Positions 17,257-25,001 of a stretch of 64,000 nucleotides of DNA are shown piece after piece. Each line of letters opens with the position of its first letter. The first letter of the stretch is position 1. A program made the position numbers and the translations under genes. This DNA is from Actinophytocola sp963840275 (lineage in GTDB: Bacteria; Actinomycetota; Actinomycetes; Mycobacteriales; Pseudonocardiaceae), in the NCBI GenBank assembly GCA_963840275.1, contig CAWIYK010000010.1, positions 682,001 to 746,000 on the forward strand. The letters are read 5' to 3'. A model generated the notes under the pieces. That model did not search any database and had not been told where the DNA came from. It worked only from the letters and a program-made list of their open reading frames with translations.

Positions 17257-18111
17257 GTGGGTGTGGACGAGGTGCGGGCGCTGGCCGCTTCGTGGTGGCC
17301 GGAGCGCAGGTGGGACACGGCGGAGGCACACCACGGGGCGTTCCACGAGGTGCTGGTCATCCCCGGCCACGTCGTGGCGCGATTCTCGAAGCGGTCGGGC
17401 GGGACGCGGCGGCTCGCGGCCGAACGCCGCACTCTGTCGATGCTTGCCGCCGGTGGGCGGTGGACCATTCCGGCCGTGCTCGGCGACCTCCGCACGGCCG
17501 AGGACGGACGGTCCGGGATGCTGACGAGCTGGCTCCCCGGCGCGCACCTCGGCGACGTCGGATGGACGGACGTCGCCGACGAGGTCGGCGCGTTGCTCGC
17601 CGCGCTGGCGTCCGGCGCCGCGCTGCGCGTGGACGGGGTGCTGCCCCCGACGCGGACCTGGTGCGGTGGCAGCGCCTTCCCCGACATCGTCCGCGCCGAG
17701 CTGGTCCCCGTTCTGGGCGGTGCGGACGGAAAGGCCGCGACGGCCGCGGTCGACCGGATGCTGAGCACCGAACATGGCTCCGTACCAGTGCATGGTGACC
17801 TGGGTATGCACAACATCCTCTGGCAGGGGAGCCGGCTCAGCGGGCTGATCGACTTCGACCACGCCGCGGTCGGCGACCCCGCCATCGACGTCGCACCCCT
17901 GCTCGGCCGTTTCGGGTCGAACGCGCTCGCCCCGGTGACCGATCCCGCCGTGCTGCGCCGCGCCATGATCCATCGGGCGACGCTGTCCCTTCAGGTCGCC
18001 GCCGCGGCCCAGCCCGTCGGGGACCGTCAGCTGCGCGACGCCGCGTTGCGCAACTTCGCGCGTCGCCGGGCGGCGGGCACGCCGCACGACCCCGACGGTG
18101 CCGTGGTGTGA
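17257..18111 (+). CDS. Aminoglycoside phosphotransferase-like kinase
   Basis: 284-aa APH/choline-kinase fold protein. The GTG at 17257 (or 17263) follows CCGGGGGA. The catalytic loop SVPVHGDLGMHNILW carries the Asp and Asn, and SGLIDFDHAAVGDPAIDVA the metal-binding Asp. The N-lobe shows VLVIPGHVVARFSKR with the ATP-binding Lys/Arg region. Such proteins phosphorylate antibiotics (aminoglycosides, macrolides) or small metabolites; resistance cannot be claimed from sequence. The gene stands alone between divergent and downstream M23 genes. Confidence 0.82.
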   Translation: MGVDEVRALAASWWPERRWDTAEAHHGAFHEVLVIPGHVVARFSKRSGGTRRLAAERRTLSMLAAGGRWTIPAVLGDLRTAEDGRSGMLTSWLPGAHLGDVGWTDVADEVGALLAALASGAALRVDGVLPPTRTWCGGSAFPDIVRAELVPVLGGADGKAATAAVDRMLSTEHGSVPVHGDLGMHNILWQGSRLSGLIDFDHAAVGDPAIDVAPLLGRFGSNALAPVTDPAVLRRAMIHRATLSLQVAAAAQPVGDRQLRDAALRNFARRRAAGTPHDPDGAVV

Positions 18112-18215
18112 CATCTGGCGAACGGGTGTATCAGGAACCGCCTTCCGGCCCTGCCGGGGTGGATCACGCGTCGATAGCGTCGTCGGAAAGGGCAGCAGCG
18201 GTCGGGAGGCAAGGA

Positions 18216-19034
18216 ATGGACAGGCGAACTCTGTTACGTGGCATGGTGGCCGCCGCCGGCCTGGCGGGCGGCGGCGTGGTGCTCGGCGCCGGCACCGCGC
18301 ACGCGGTCGACTTCTACAACCCGTTCGGCGGGTACCCGATCACCGGGACGTGGCAGGACCACCTGAACTCCGGGTCGCTCGGCGGGATCGACTTCGGCAT
18401 GGGCGTCGGCACCCGGCTGCCGGCGTGCGGCGGCGGGACGATCCGCAACATCCCCGAGAACGGGACCGGCGGGCACACCGTCACGATCTACCACGACAAC
18501 GGGTACCGCACGCAGTACATGCACCTGTCGCAGTTCCTCCTCGCCGACGGCGCCGCGATCGGCACCGGCGGGATCGTCGGCCTGTCCGGCGGGCAGCCCG
18601 GCGCGCCCGGCTCGGGGTCCTCGACCGGGCCGCACCTGCACTGGCACATGATCGATCCGGGCGGCACCCGGATCAACCCGCTCGAGTACGTCGGCGGCGG
18701 GGGCGGCGGGCTGCCCAAGACGAGCACCGAGCAGGACGGCGTGCCTGGCACGATCTTCTGGCAGCGCGCGCAGAACTGGCTGCGCATCGAGTCCGGGTAC
18801 ACCGGCCCGATCGACGGCGCGCCCGGCGTCAACACCTACGCCGCGCTGCAGCGCAACATGCGCGACCACTACGGCTACACGGGCCCGATCGACGGCGTGC
18901 CGGGGCCGAACACGTGGGCCGCGCTGCAGCGTCTGGCCGCGGGTTGGGGGTACACCGGCCCGGTCGACGGGGCGATGGGGCCGAACTCGTGGCGCGGCGT
19001 CGCCCGGTTCCTCAACCAGGACAAGTTCGACTGA
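18216..19034 (+). CDS. Tat-exported M23-like protein with three peptidoglycan-binding-like repeats
   Basis: 272 aa. The ATG at 18216 has GGGAGG upstream. A twin-arginine signal (MDRRTLLRGMVAAAG, cleavage near AHA) indicates folded export. The M23 fold spans about 35-160 with HTVTIYHDNGYRTQYMHLSQ and the HxH motif HLHWHM. The usual first zinc ligand in HxGxD appears as SLGGIDFG, with Leu where His is expected, though a nearby DHLNSG His might substitute. Three C-terminal repeats of about 34 aa read YTGPIDGAPGVNTYAALQR-like and resemble peptidoglycan-binding modules. Role in cell-wall binding is likely; hydrolytic activity is uncertain. Confidence 0.8.
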   Translation: MDRRTLLRGMVAAAGLAGGGVVLGAGTAHAVDFYNPFGGYPITGTWQDHLNSGSLGGIDFGMGVGTRLPACGGGTIRNIPENGTGGHTVTIYHDNGYRTQYMHLSQFLLADGAAIGTGGIVGLSGGQPGAPGSGSSTGPHLHWHMIDPGGTRINPLEYVGGGGGGLPKTSTEQDGVPGTIFWQRAQNWLRIESGYTGPIDGAPGVNTYAALQRNMRDHYGYTGPIDGVPGPNTWAALQRLAAGWGYTGPVDGAMGPNSWRGVARFLNQDKFD

Positions 19035-19059
19035 CGCCGGCACGGCGTAGCCTCTGGCG

Positions 19060-19512
19060 ATGCCTGTGGACGTCGAGACAGTGGTGGAGATCGACCGGCC
19101 GCGCGCCGAGGTCGCGGAGTTCGCGTGCGACCCGGACAACGCCACGACCTGGTACGCGAACATCCTCGACGTCGAGTGGCGCACGTCCCGGCCACTCGCC
19201 GTCGGGGCGCGGCTCGGGTTCGTCGCGCGGTTCCTCCGGCGCCGGCTCGCCTACACCTACGAGGTTCGCGAGTACGTGCCCGGCGAGCGGTTCGTGATGA
19301 GCACCGAGCAGGGCCCCTTCCCGATGGAGACCACCTATTCGTTCGCCGACACCCCGGGCGGCGGCACCCGGATGACGCTGCGGAACCGCGGCGAGCCGGC
19401 CGGCTTCGGCAAGCTCGCCGCGCCGATGCTCACGCGTGCGATGCGCAGAGCGAACACTCTCGACCTCCAACGCCTCAAGTCCATTGTGGAGGCACGCGGC
19501 CAGGCCCGGTAG
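19060..19512 (+). CDS. SRPBCC/polyketide-cyclase-like protein
   Basis: 150-aa START/Bet v1-like domain: VETVVEIDRPRAEVAEFACD followed by a central beta-sheet and a C-terminal helix (APMLTRAMRRANTLDLQRLK). These bind small hydrophobic ligands. ATG at 19060, 25 bp after the M23-like gene on the same strand, ending in a strong hairpin at 19518-19554. Function unknown; in this family, toxin stress and metabolite binding are typical annotations. Confidence 0.8.
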   Translation: MPVDVETVVEIDRPRAEVAEFACDPDNATTWYANILDVEWRTSRPLAVGARLGFVARFLRRRLAYTYEVREYVPGERFVMSTEQGPFPMETTYSFADTPGGGTRMTLRNRGEPAGFGKLAAPMLTRAMRRANTLDLQRLKSIVEARGQAR

Positions 19513-19517
19513 GCGTG

Positions 19518-19554
19518 CCGGTGACCCGAACCCTTCGAAGGTTCGGGCCACCGG
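19518..19554 (+). terminator. Long hairpin after SRPBCC gene
   Basis: Nested stem CCGGTG/CACCGG and CCCGAACC/GGTTCGGG around a CTTCGAA loop, 5 bp after the stop codon. Strong rho-independent-type terminator. Confidence 0.75.
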
Positions 19555-19634
19555 TCGCGGCCGACCGCGCGCTGAGTGAGCCGTCTCAGCGAACGGCCGG
19601 GTTGACCACCGAAATGGTCAGGACCTCGTGGGCC

Positions 19635-19685
19635 GGGAGTGGGTTCGGGCGAGTGTCTGGGTTCGGTTCGCCCGAACCCACTCCC
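19635..19685. repeat. Perfect 18-bp inverted repeat, 15-nt loop
   Basis: GGGAGTGGGTTCGGGCGA at 19635-19652 pairs perfectly with 19668-19685. The loop repeats the word GGGTTCGG. It lies 6 bp beyond the stop of the minus-strand membrane protein gene and probably terminates it, but it is longer than usual and shares the GGTTCGGG word with the neighbouring hairpin at 19518-19554. Confidence 0.8.
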
Positions 19686-19691
19686 TTCCGG

Positions 19692-20600
19692 TCAGCCGCC
19701 CTGAGACGGCGGTCTGGCGCCGCTGGGGGGTACGGCGGTTGCGGCGCCATGGGCGGAGCTGACCGGAGTTCGGGCCCGGCCGGGCGGCGTGGGCGGGGGC
19801 GGGTGTCCGTTCGCCGCGCCGGGGCCGTCCTTGCCGGGTTTGGTCGGTTTCGGTACGTGACTCGGGTGGCTGTTCGCCGCGCCGGGACCGTCCTTGCCGG
19901 GTTTGGTCGGTTTCGGTACGTGACTCGGGTGGCTGTTCGCCGCGCCGGGGCCGTCCTTGCCGGGTTTGGTCGGTTTCGGTACGTGACTCGGGTGGCCGTG
20001 CGGCTTGTCGGCGGCCACGTCGGCGCAGTACGTCGGGACGTTCGCCGCGCCGCCCGCCGCGGTGACCAGAGCGCTGAACGCGGGGTTGTCCTTGACCTTG
20101 CCGGGGTGCTTGGCCACCGGGGCGGTGTAGGCCTTGCACAACTCGGCCATGGACGGCGTCGGGGCGCTGCTCGCCTCGGTCGGCTTGCCGGCGGGGGACG
20201 GCCGACCGGTCGGTGTGTCCGAGGTCGGTGGCGCCGTCGAGGTCGGGACCGACGGCCGGTCGGGGGGCGGGTCGGACCAGGGCACCGGCACGGTGCCACC
20301 GGCGGCGGCGAGCACGACGCCGGTCAACCCGGCCGCGGCGAGGAGGATCACGGCCTTGACGGTGAGGAACTTCGCCAGCGCGGACTTGAGCGTGGACCAT
20401 CGCCGGGGCTCGGTGACGGTGTCGAGCTGAGCGGCGTCCCGGAAGGCGGCCAGCGCCGCCTGCTCCCCGACCAGCTCCTCCGGATGCGCGGGTGCGGCCG
20501 CCGCACGCAGGACCGCCGCGAGCGGGCCGGGCGCGTCGGCGCCGGCCAGCAGCCGCTCGGCCGCACGGCGGTCGACACCACGTGATCCGTAACTTCTCAT
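19692..20600 (-). CDS. ECF-associated membrane protein with Pro-rich repeats
   Basis: 302 aa. The ATG at 20600 overlaps the sigma-factor stop codon (ATGA) and has AAGGAAGG. A cytosolic N-terminal region (about 1-75) with no zinc HxxxCxxC motif is followed by one membrane helix (TVKAVILLAAAGLTGVVLAA) and an extracellular Pro/Thr linker. A small domain with two Cys (MAELCKAY and VPTYCADV) comes next. Three tandem 21-residue repeats HPSHVPKPTKPGKDGPGAAN follow, then a Pro-rich tail. Position suggests it restrains the adjacent ECF sigma factor, but it lacks a classical anti-sigma domain. Confidence 0.8.
   Translation of the reverse strand: MRSYGSRGVDRRAAERLLAGADAPGPLAAVLRAAAAPAHPEELVGEQAALAAFRDAAQLDTVTEPRRWSTLKSALAKFLTVKAVILLAAAGLTGVVLAAAGGTVPVPWSDPPPDRPSVPTSTAPPTSDTPTGRPSPAGKPTEASSAPTPSMAELCKAYTAPVAKHPGKVKDNPAFSALVTAAGGAANVPTYCADVAADKPHGHPSHVPKPTKPGKDGPGAANSHPSHVPKPTKPGKDGPGAANSHPSHVPKPTKPGKDGPGAANGHPPPPTPPGRARTPVSSAHGAATAVPPSGARPPSQGG
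19809..19997. repeat. Tandem repeat, 3 x 63 bp
   Basis: Three near-identical 63-bp units starting at 19809, 19872 and 19935 inside the membrane protein gene, encoding 21-residue HPSHVPKPTKPGKDGPGAAN repeats. The period is a multiple of three and differences are single bases, so copy number can change without breaking the frame. Confidence 0.92.
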
Positions 20601-21193
20601 CTCGCCTTCCTTGGCGTCGGGTGCCCCGGATTCGTCACACGGGCCTCTTCGAGCCGCTCGGCCAACTTGCGCAGTCCGCGCCACGCCGCGGTCCGCACCG
20701 CGCCGGCGCGCTTGCCCATCACCCGCGCGGCGGCCTCCGCGTCGAGCCCGACCACCACCCTGAGCAGCACCGCCTCGGCCTGGTCCCTCGGCAGGGTGGC
20801 GATGAACGCGATCGTGGCGTTGGTCGACGCGCTCCGGATCACCTGCTCCGCGGTGTCGTGCGTGTCGGGCAGGTCGACCAGCACGTCGGCCGACACGCCA
20901 CCGACCGGCCGCCGCTGGTTGCGGCGCAGGTGGTCCAGCGCCCGGTGCCTGGCGATGGTGACGGCCCACCCGCGGAACCCGGCACCCTCGTCACGGAACG
21001 TGCGGATGTCCCTGGCGATCTGCAGCCACGTCTCCGACGCGAGATCCTCCGCGTCCGCACCGGTCAGGCCGCGCAGGTACCGCAGCAGACCGGGCTGCAC
21101 CTCGCGGTACAGCACGCGAAACGCCTCCTGGTCCCCGCCGCGGGCAGCACGAACCGCCGCCGACAGATCAGCCGCCGTCTGACCACCTGTCAC
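20597..21193 (-). CDS. ECF-type RNA polymerase sigma factor
   Basis: 198 aa. GTG start at 21193 with GAGGT upstream. Sigma region 2 (about 20-95) shows LASETWLQIARDIRTFRD and GWAVTIARHRALDHLRR. Region 4 (about 125-180) shows IAFIATLPRDQAEAVLLRVV and AARVMGKRAGAVRTAAWRGL. It is coupled to the downstream membrane protein by a 4-bp overlap. Its own promoter is divergent from the ankyrin gene. Regulon unknown. Confidence 0.92.
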   Translation of the reverse strand: MTGGQTAADLSAAVRAARGGDQEAFRVLYREVQPGLLRYLRGLTGADAEDLASETWLQIARDIRTFRDEGAGFRGWAVTIARHRALDHLRRNQRRPVGGVSADVLVDLPDTHDTAEQVIRSASTNATIAFIATLPRDQAEAVLLRVVVGLDAEAAARVMGKRAGAVRTAAWRGLRKLAERLEEARVTNPGHPTPRKAR

Positions 21194-21305
21194 GAAGTAC
21201 CTCGAACCTCGGTGTCGTTGGACTCCATCCCAACAGCCTTGGCGTACGAACCGCCGTTCGTGTCACACCTAACCTGGACCCACTCAACCGCGTGGAGGCG
21301 AGCCC

Positions 21306-21698
21306 GTGCCCGAGGAACTCAGCGAAGAGGAGCTGGCGTACCTGCGGTCGATGTTCGACCTGGCCCGCGACGGCGACACCGCGCGGCTCAGCGCCGCGAT
21401 CGACGCCGGGATTCCGGTGAACCTCACCAACGGGGCCGGCGACTCGCTCCTCGTCCTCGCCGCCTACCACGACCATCCGGACACGGTCCGCGCGCTGCTC
21501 GACCGCGGCGCGGACACCGCGCGCGTCAACGACCGGGGGCAGACCGCCCTCGGCGCGGCCGTGTTCCGCCGGTCCGTGCCCAGCGTCACCCACCTGCTGG
21601 CCGCGGGCGCGGACCCCGCGCTCGGACCCCGCTCCGCCATCGAGATCGCCCGGCACTTCGAGCTGCCCGACATGCTCGCCCTGCTGACCGACCTGTAG
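21306..21698 (+). CDS. Ankyrin-repeat protein
   Basis: 130 aa with about three ankyrin repeats: ARDGDTARLSAAIDAGIPVN, GDSLLVLAAYHDHPDTVRAL and a third ending LLAAGADPALGPRS. GTG start at 21306 with GGAGG 8 nt upstream. Small cytosolic repeat proteins like this are common in actinobacteria and mediate protein contacts; the partner is unknown. It converges on a small ORF at 21719-21883. Confidence 0.85.
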   Translation: MPEELSEEELAYLRSMFDLARDGDTARLSAAIDAGIPVNLTNGAGDSLLVLAAYHDHPDTVRALLDRGADTARVNDRGQTALGAAVFRRSVPSVTHLLAAGADPALGPRSAIEIARHFELPDMLALLTDL

Positions 21699-21718
21699 CC
21701 CCCGCGGGGTCGACCGGC

Positions 21719-21883
21719 TCAGTCGACGCCGCGGACCGCGTTGTCGTCGAGGCGGTCGTCCGTGTCGTCCCACATAGTCGTGTTGGCCCAGACGTTGAGG
21801 TTCACCCCGACGCCGTCGACGGAGACGGCGTCCGCCTCCGCGCGTGGGGCGGGGAACTCTTGTTGTTGCCCGGCCACGGTCAT
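21719..21883 (-). CDS. 54-aa acidic peptide, possible RiPP-like precursor
   Basis: ATG at 21883 preceded by GGGAGGGG. Nearly all codons end in G or C, so it behaves as real coding sequence. The N-terminal half is neutral (MTVAGQQQEFPAPRAEADAV); the C-terminal half is rich in Thr, Trp and Asp (NTTMWDDTDDRLDDNAVRGV). No signal peptide and no Cys. The Thr/Asp-rich C-terminus could suit ester-forming ATP-grasp enzymes, but none is encoded nearby. It may equally be a small structural or regulatory protein. Function unknown. Confidence 0.6.
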   Translation of the reverse strand: MTVAGQQQEFPAPRAEADAVSVDGVGVNLNVWANTTMWDDTDDRLDDNAVRGVD

Positions 21884-21978
21884 CCCCTCCCGTCGTCCAC
21901 CGAGGACACGCCTCGGAAGCTCCGTGCTGGTGGACTACCCGTTGCCACGGGGTGACAATCGCGCGGAACCGCCGGCAG

Positions 21979-23046
21979 TCACGGTGTCTCGCCGGCGCCG
22001 GTGCCCAGCTCGTGCAGTCGTCCGCCCGGCACCGTGGGCGCGAGCGGCGGCGTGGGCATTCCGGCTACGTCCCGCATGCCGCCGAGGAGCTCGGTCACGG
22101 CGTCGGCCGCGTCGTGGGCCGGGGTCCAGCCCAGCTCCGTGCGCGCCCTGGCCGAGTCCATCAGGGGCAGGTGCAGGACGGCGTCGAACAGGTCGGGCGA
22201 CGCGGGGGTCAAATGCAGCCGCCACGCGGCGACCAGCGGTCCCCGTAGCGCCCACACCGGCAGACGGACCACCTTGGCGTCGAGCAGCTCCGCCAACATC
22301 GGCGCGTCCAACACCGGGTCCGCGGCCAGGTTGAAGGCGCCGCGGGCGTCGCCGAGCGCCGCGAGCCGGTAGGCCTGTGCCGCGTCGTCGGTGTGCAGGG
22401 CCTGCATGCGCAGCCCCGGCAGGTCCGGGACCACCGGGATCAGCGCGGGACGGACCAGGCGCTGGGGGATGAGCGGGCCGCCGAACAGCCGGCGCTGCTG
22501 GCTCGCCGACTCGCGCTTGAACAGGAACGCCGGTCGCATCCGCACCACCCGCACGTCCGGGTGCGCCGCCTCGAACCCGTCCAGCGCCCGTTCCAGGTAG
22601 GCCTTCTCGCGAGTGTAGGAGGCGGCGGGCCACCCGTGCGTCGGCCAGCTCTCGTCCACCGCCCGGTCCTTCGGGCCGGGCGAGTAGGCCCCGACCGACG
22701 ACGCGTGCACGAGCGCCGGCACCCCGGTCCTGGCGACCGCGTCGAACAGCCGAAGGCTGCCGAGCACGTTGGTGCGCCACGTGGTCAGCGGGTCGCGTGC
22801 CGGGTGGAACAGCCACGCGAGATGGATGACGACGTCCGCGCCCGCCAGGAGCGGGTCGAGGTCGACCCGGTCGTCGCCGAGGTCGGCGGGCGCCCACTCC
22901 AGTTTCGGCACGGACCACTCCGGCCGGCGGCGCACCACACCGACCACGCTGCTCACCTCGGGATCCGCGCTGAACGCACGGACCACACTCGTGCCGACGT
23001 TTCCGCTCGCGCCGGTCACCACGACTCGCTTCGGCTTGACGGCCAC
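21979..23046 (-). CDS. NAD-dependent epimerase/dehydratase (extended SDR)
   Basis: 355 aa. Rossmann motif VVVTGASGNVGTSVVRAFSA binds NAD(P). ADVVIHLAWLFHPARDP and VHASSVGAYSPGP lead to the catalytic YTREK (YxxxK) motif. Atypical sugar-nucleotide epimerase that more closely follows the general 'NAD-dependent epimerase' group with hydrophobic C-terminus. GTG start at 23046. It lies 50 bp before the PAP2 gene end on the same strand. Substrate not deducible. Confidence 0.88.
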   Translation of the reverse strand: MAVKPKRVVVTGASGNVGTSVVRAFSADPEVSSVVGVVRRRPEWSVPKLEWAPADLGDDRVDLDPLLAGADVVIHLAWLFHPARDPLTTWRTNVLGSLRLFDAVARTGVPALVHASSVGAYSPGPKDRAVDESWPTHGWPAASYTREKAYLERALDGFEAAHPDVRVVRMRPAFLFKRESASQQRRLFGGPLIPQRLVRPALIPVVPDLPGLRMQALHTDDAAQAYRLAALGDARGAFNLAADPVLDAPMLAELLDAKVVRLPVWALRGPLVAAWRLHLTPASPDLFDAVLHLPLMDSARARTELGWTPAHDAADAVTELLGGMRDVAGMPTPPLAPTVPGGRLHELGTGAGETP

Positions 23047-23096
23047 AGCGCACCCCTAACGTCTTGTGCGTTCTGCGATGCCCCGGCGCGACGGCG

Positions 23097-23633
23097 TCAA
23101 ACGTCCGACCGGTCGACGACCGCCGCACAGGTGACGCCGATGGCGAGGCCGGCGAGAAGGTCGGTGGGCCAGTGGACCCTGGCCCGCAGGCGGCCGTAGG
23201 TGGCGAGCACGGGCAGCGACACCAGCGGCGCGGCGATGCGGTGGTCGTGCGCGAGGACGGCGGTCGTGAACGCGGCCGCGGTCGCGGCGTGAGCCGAGGG
23301 GAACGACGACGAGTCCGGCCGCTCCGGCAGCGAGCGTCGGGCGCCACCGCCCGGCGGCTCGGGACGGGGACGGCGCGGTGTGACCCGCTTGATCAAGTGG
23401 CTGACCGTGAGCGCGCTCAGCACGGACAGCGCACCGCGGCGCGCCGCACGCCGGTCGCCGCGGGACCGAACCGCCTCGAGTGCGCAGAGCAGCAACCACA
23501 GGACGCCGCCGCGAGCCGCCGTCGTCACGGCGATCACGACCGGGTGGGGAGCGGTGTCCGGCAGCGCCGGATTGTCGACGAACAGCTTCGTCTCCACCTC
23601 GTTGAGCGACGCCCAGTATCGTGATCTGCGCAC
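23097..23633 (-). CDS. PAP2-family phosphatase
   Basis: 178 aa, four or five membrane helices. The tripartite phosphatase signature is complete: KRVTPRRPRP, SSFPSAHAAT and RARVHWPTDLLAG. Likely acts on lipid phosphates such as phosphatidic acid or undecaprenyl diphosphate at the membrane. GTG start at 23633. The gene upstream on this strand is only a remnant (23642-23798). Confidence 0.88.
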   Translation of the reverse strand: MRRSRYWASLNEVETKLFVDNPALPDTAPHPVVIAVTTAARGGVLWLLLCALEAVRSRGDRRAARRGALSVLSALTVSHLIKRVTPRRPRPEPPGGGARRSLPERPDSSSFPSAHAATAAAFTTAVLAHDHRIAAPLVSLPVLATYGRLRARVHWPTDLLAGLAIGVTCAAVVDRSDV

Positions 23634-23641
23634 GGGACCGG

Positions 23642-23798
23642 TTACCCCGGATCGGCGACGTCACGCGCGACCGGCGCCTCCGCGAGCTCCTGGGTGGCGG
23701 CCCAGCTGGCGAGCATCTTGAGCGCGTCGGCGGGTGGGGCTGTCCGGGGTGGCGGTGTAGACGTTGAGGGTCAGGCCGGGCTCGGAGGGCAGCTCCGA
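23642..23798 (-). pseudogene. C-terminal remnant of an MmyB-like XRE regulator
   Basis: Minus-strand reading gives ELPSEPGLTLNVYTATPDSP and then, after a frameshift near 23735, ADALKMLASWAATQELAEAP, ending at a TAA (23642-23644). This matches the conserved tail of MmyB-like HTH regulators (LTVYTAEPGSP, then LLASWAA). The helix-turn-helix and most of the protein are missing. The remnant abuts, head to head, the truncated flavodoxin at 23799. Confidence 0.65.
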
Positions 23799-24192
23799 CC
23801 TCCACCGCATCGAGGCCGCCGACCCGTACTCCGACGACTACGACGACACGGTGGCGCGCAACAAGCGGGAACAGGACGCCGACGCCCGGCCCGCCATCGC
23901 CAACCCGCTGCCTGACGTCACAGACTACGACGTCGTCCTGCTGGGCAGCGGCATCTGGAACGTCCGCCCACCCATGATCATGCGCACCTTCGCCGAGAGC
24001 GTCGACCTCACCGGGAAGACCGTCCTGCCCGTCGTCACGTACGCCGTGAGCGGGTTGGGCACCGCCGCGGAGGACTACGCGGAGGCGTGCCCCGGCGCGA
24101 CCGTCGGGGACGGCCTCGCCGTGCGCGGCGAAGAGGTCGCCCAGGCAAGCGACGCCGTCTCGTCGTGGCTCGCCCGCGTGGCGCTCCGCTAG
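23799..24192 (+). pseudogene. 5'-truncated flavodoxin
   Basis: Encodes DLHRIEAADPYSDDYDDTVA and YDVVLLGSGIWNVRPPMIM through to SGLGTAAEDYAEACPG, the middle and C-terminal thirds of a flavodoxin/NADPH-quinone reductase-like protein. The first 40 residues, including the FMN phosphate loop (SxTGNT region), are absent. Upstream sequence instead reads as the inverted tail of a regulator gene. Any start inside (for example at 23764) would give a protein without FMN binding, so it is called a pseudogene. Confidence 0.65.
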
Positions 24193-24489
24193 CAAGCGGG
24201 CCTGCGAACGTGGTTCAGCAGGCGGGGCGTCACCCGCCGCCGTCGGTCACGGTCCAGGGTGTCGAGTGGACGGTCGGTGGCCGCGTCTCCGTCAACCCGG
24301 CCTCGCCGCGAAGGACCGGCCAAGCCCACACCAGCCCGGGACCGGACACACGTCACCTTCGCCAGAAGCGGCCGCACCGTCCGCTGGCCACCGAGCGGCA
24401 CTCACTACTCGACCTGGCCGACGCGTGCGACGTGCCACCCGATGGTCCTGTCGCACTGGCGTCTGCCACCACGACGCTCCTGCTCGCTC
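24193..24489. other. Intergenic region without recognised features
   Basis: 297 bp of GC-rich sequence. No frame looks coding and no strong hairpin was seen. It separates the flavodoxin remnant from the converging membrane protein gene. Confidence 0.5.
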
Positions 24490-24945
24490 CTATGTGGCGA
24501 GTCGGACGTACTCGGTGGCCGCGGGTCGCGTCGCCCCGAACCAGACCGTGGCCGCCAGGAGTGCGAAGACCAACGTCACCGTGGTGACGAACACGCTCGT
24601 ATCGGCGGGTTCGGGCCACACCACGAGCACTACGAAGAGCAGGTTCCCCAGACAGGCGACCAACTCCAGCACGGCACCGACCACCAGCGCGGTCCGACCG
24701 ACGCCCATGGCCAGCCGCAGCCCACCGACGATCATCAGGACCGGGGCGGTCACCTGGATGGCGGCCAGCAGCCAGATCGAGATCGTCAGCAATGTCACCG
24801 AGCCGGGCCCGACCAGCGACAGCGCGACGACCATGCCGGCGGTCAGCATGACGCCACCGACAAAGACACCCGTCACCGCGGCCGCGGTGACCACGCCTGG
24901 CCGCAGTCCCTGATCGTCGAAGAGGATCAGCCACCGACCTGTCAT
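24490..24945 (-). CDS. Four-helix membrane protein
   Basis: 151 aa with four hydrophobic segments (about 18-40, 50-74, 80-105, 118-140) and short loops; cytosolic N-terminus MTGRWLILFDDQGLRPG. ATG at 24945 with GGAGTCGCG upstream. No motif suggests a function. Ordinary codon use. Confidence 0.7.
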   Translation of the reverse strand: MTGRWLILFDDQGLRPGVVTAAAVTGVFVGGVMLTAGMVVALSLVGPGSVTLLTISIWLLAAIQVTAPVLMIVGGLRLAMGVGRTALVVGAVLELVACLGNLLFVVLVVWPEPADTSVFVTTVTLVFALLAATVWFGATRPAATEYVRLAT

Positions 24946-25001
24946 CGCGACTCCTTCGGTGCGCCGTTCACCATTACATCGTCGACGTCACCTCGGCCGT
25001 A

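Noticed and set aside
17257..18111. Calling the phosphotransferase an antibiotic-resistance gene
   Set aside because: The fold is clear but the family includes many metabolic kinases; no evidence for an antibiotic substrate.
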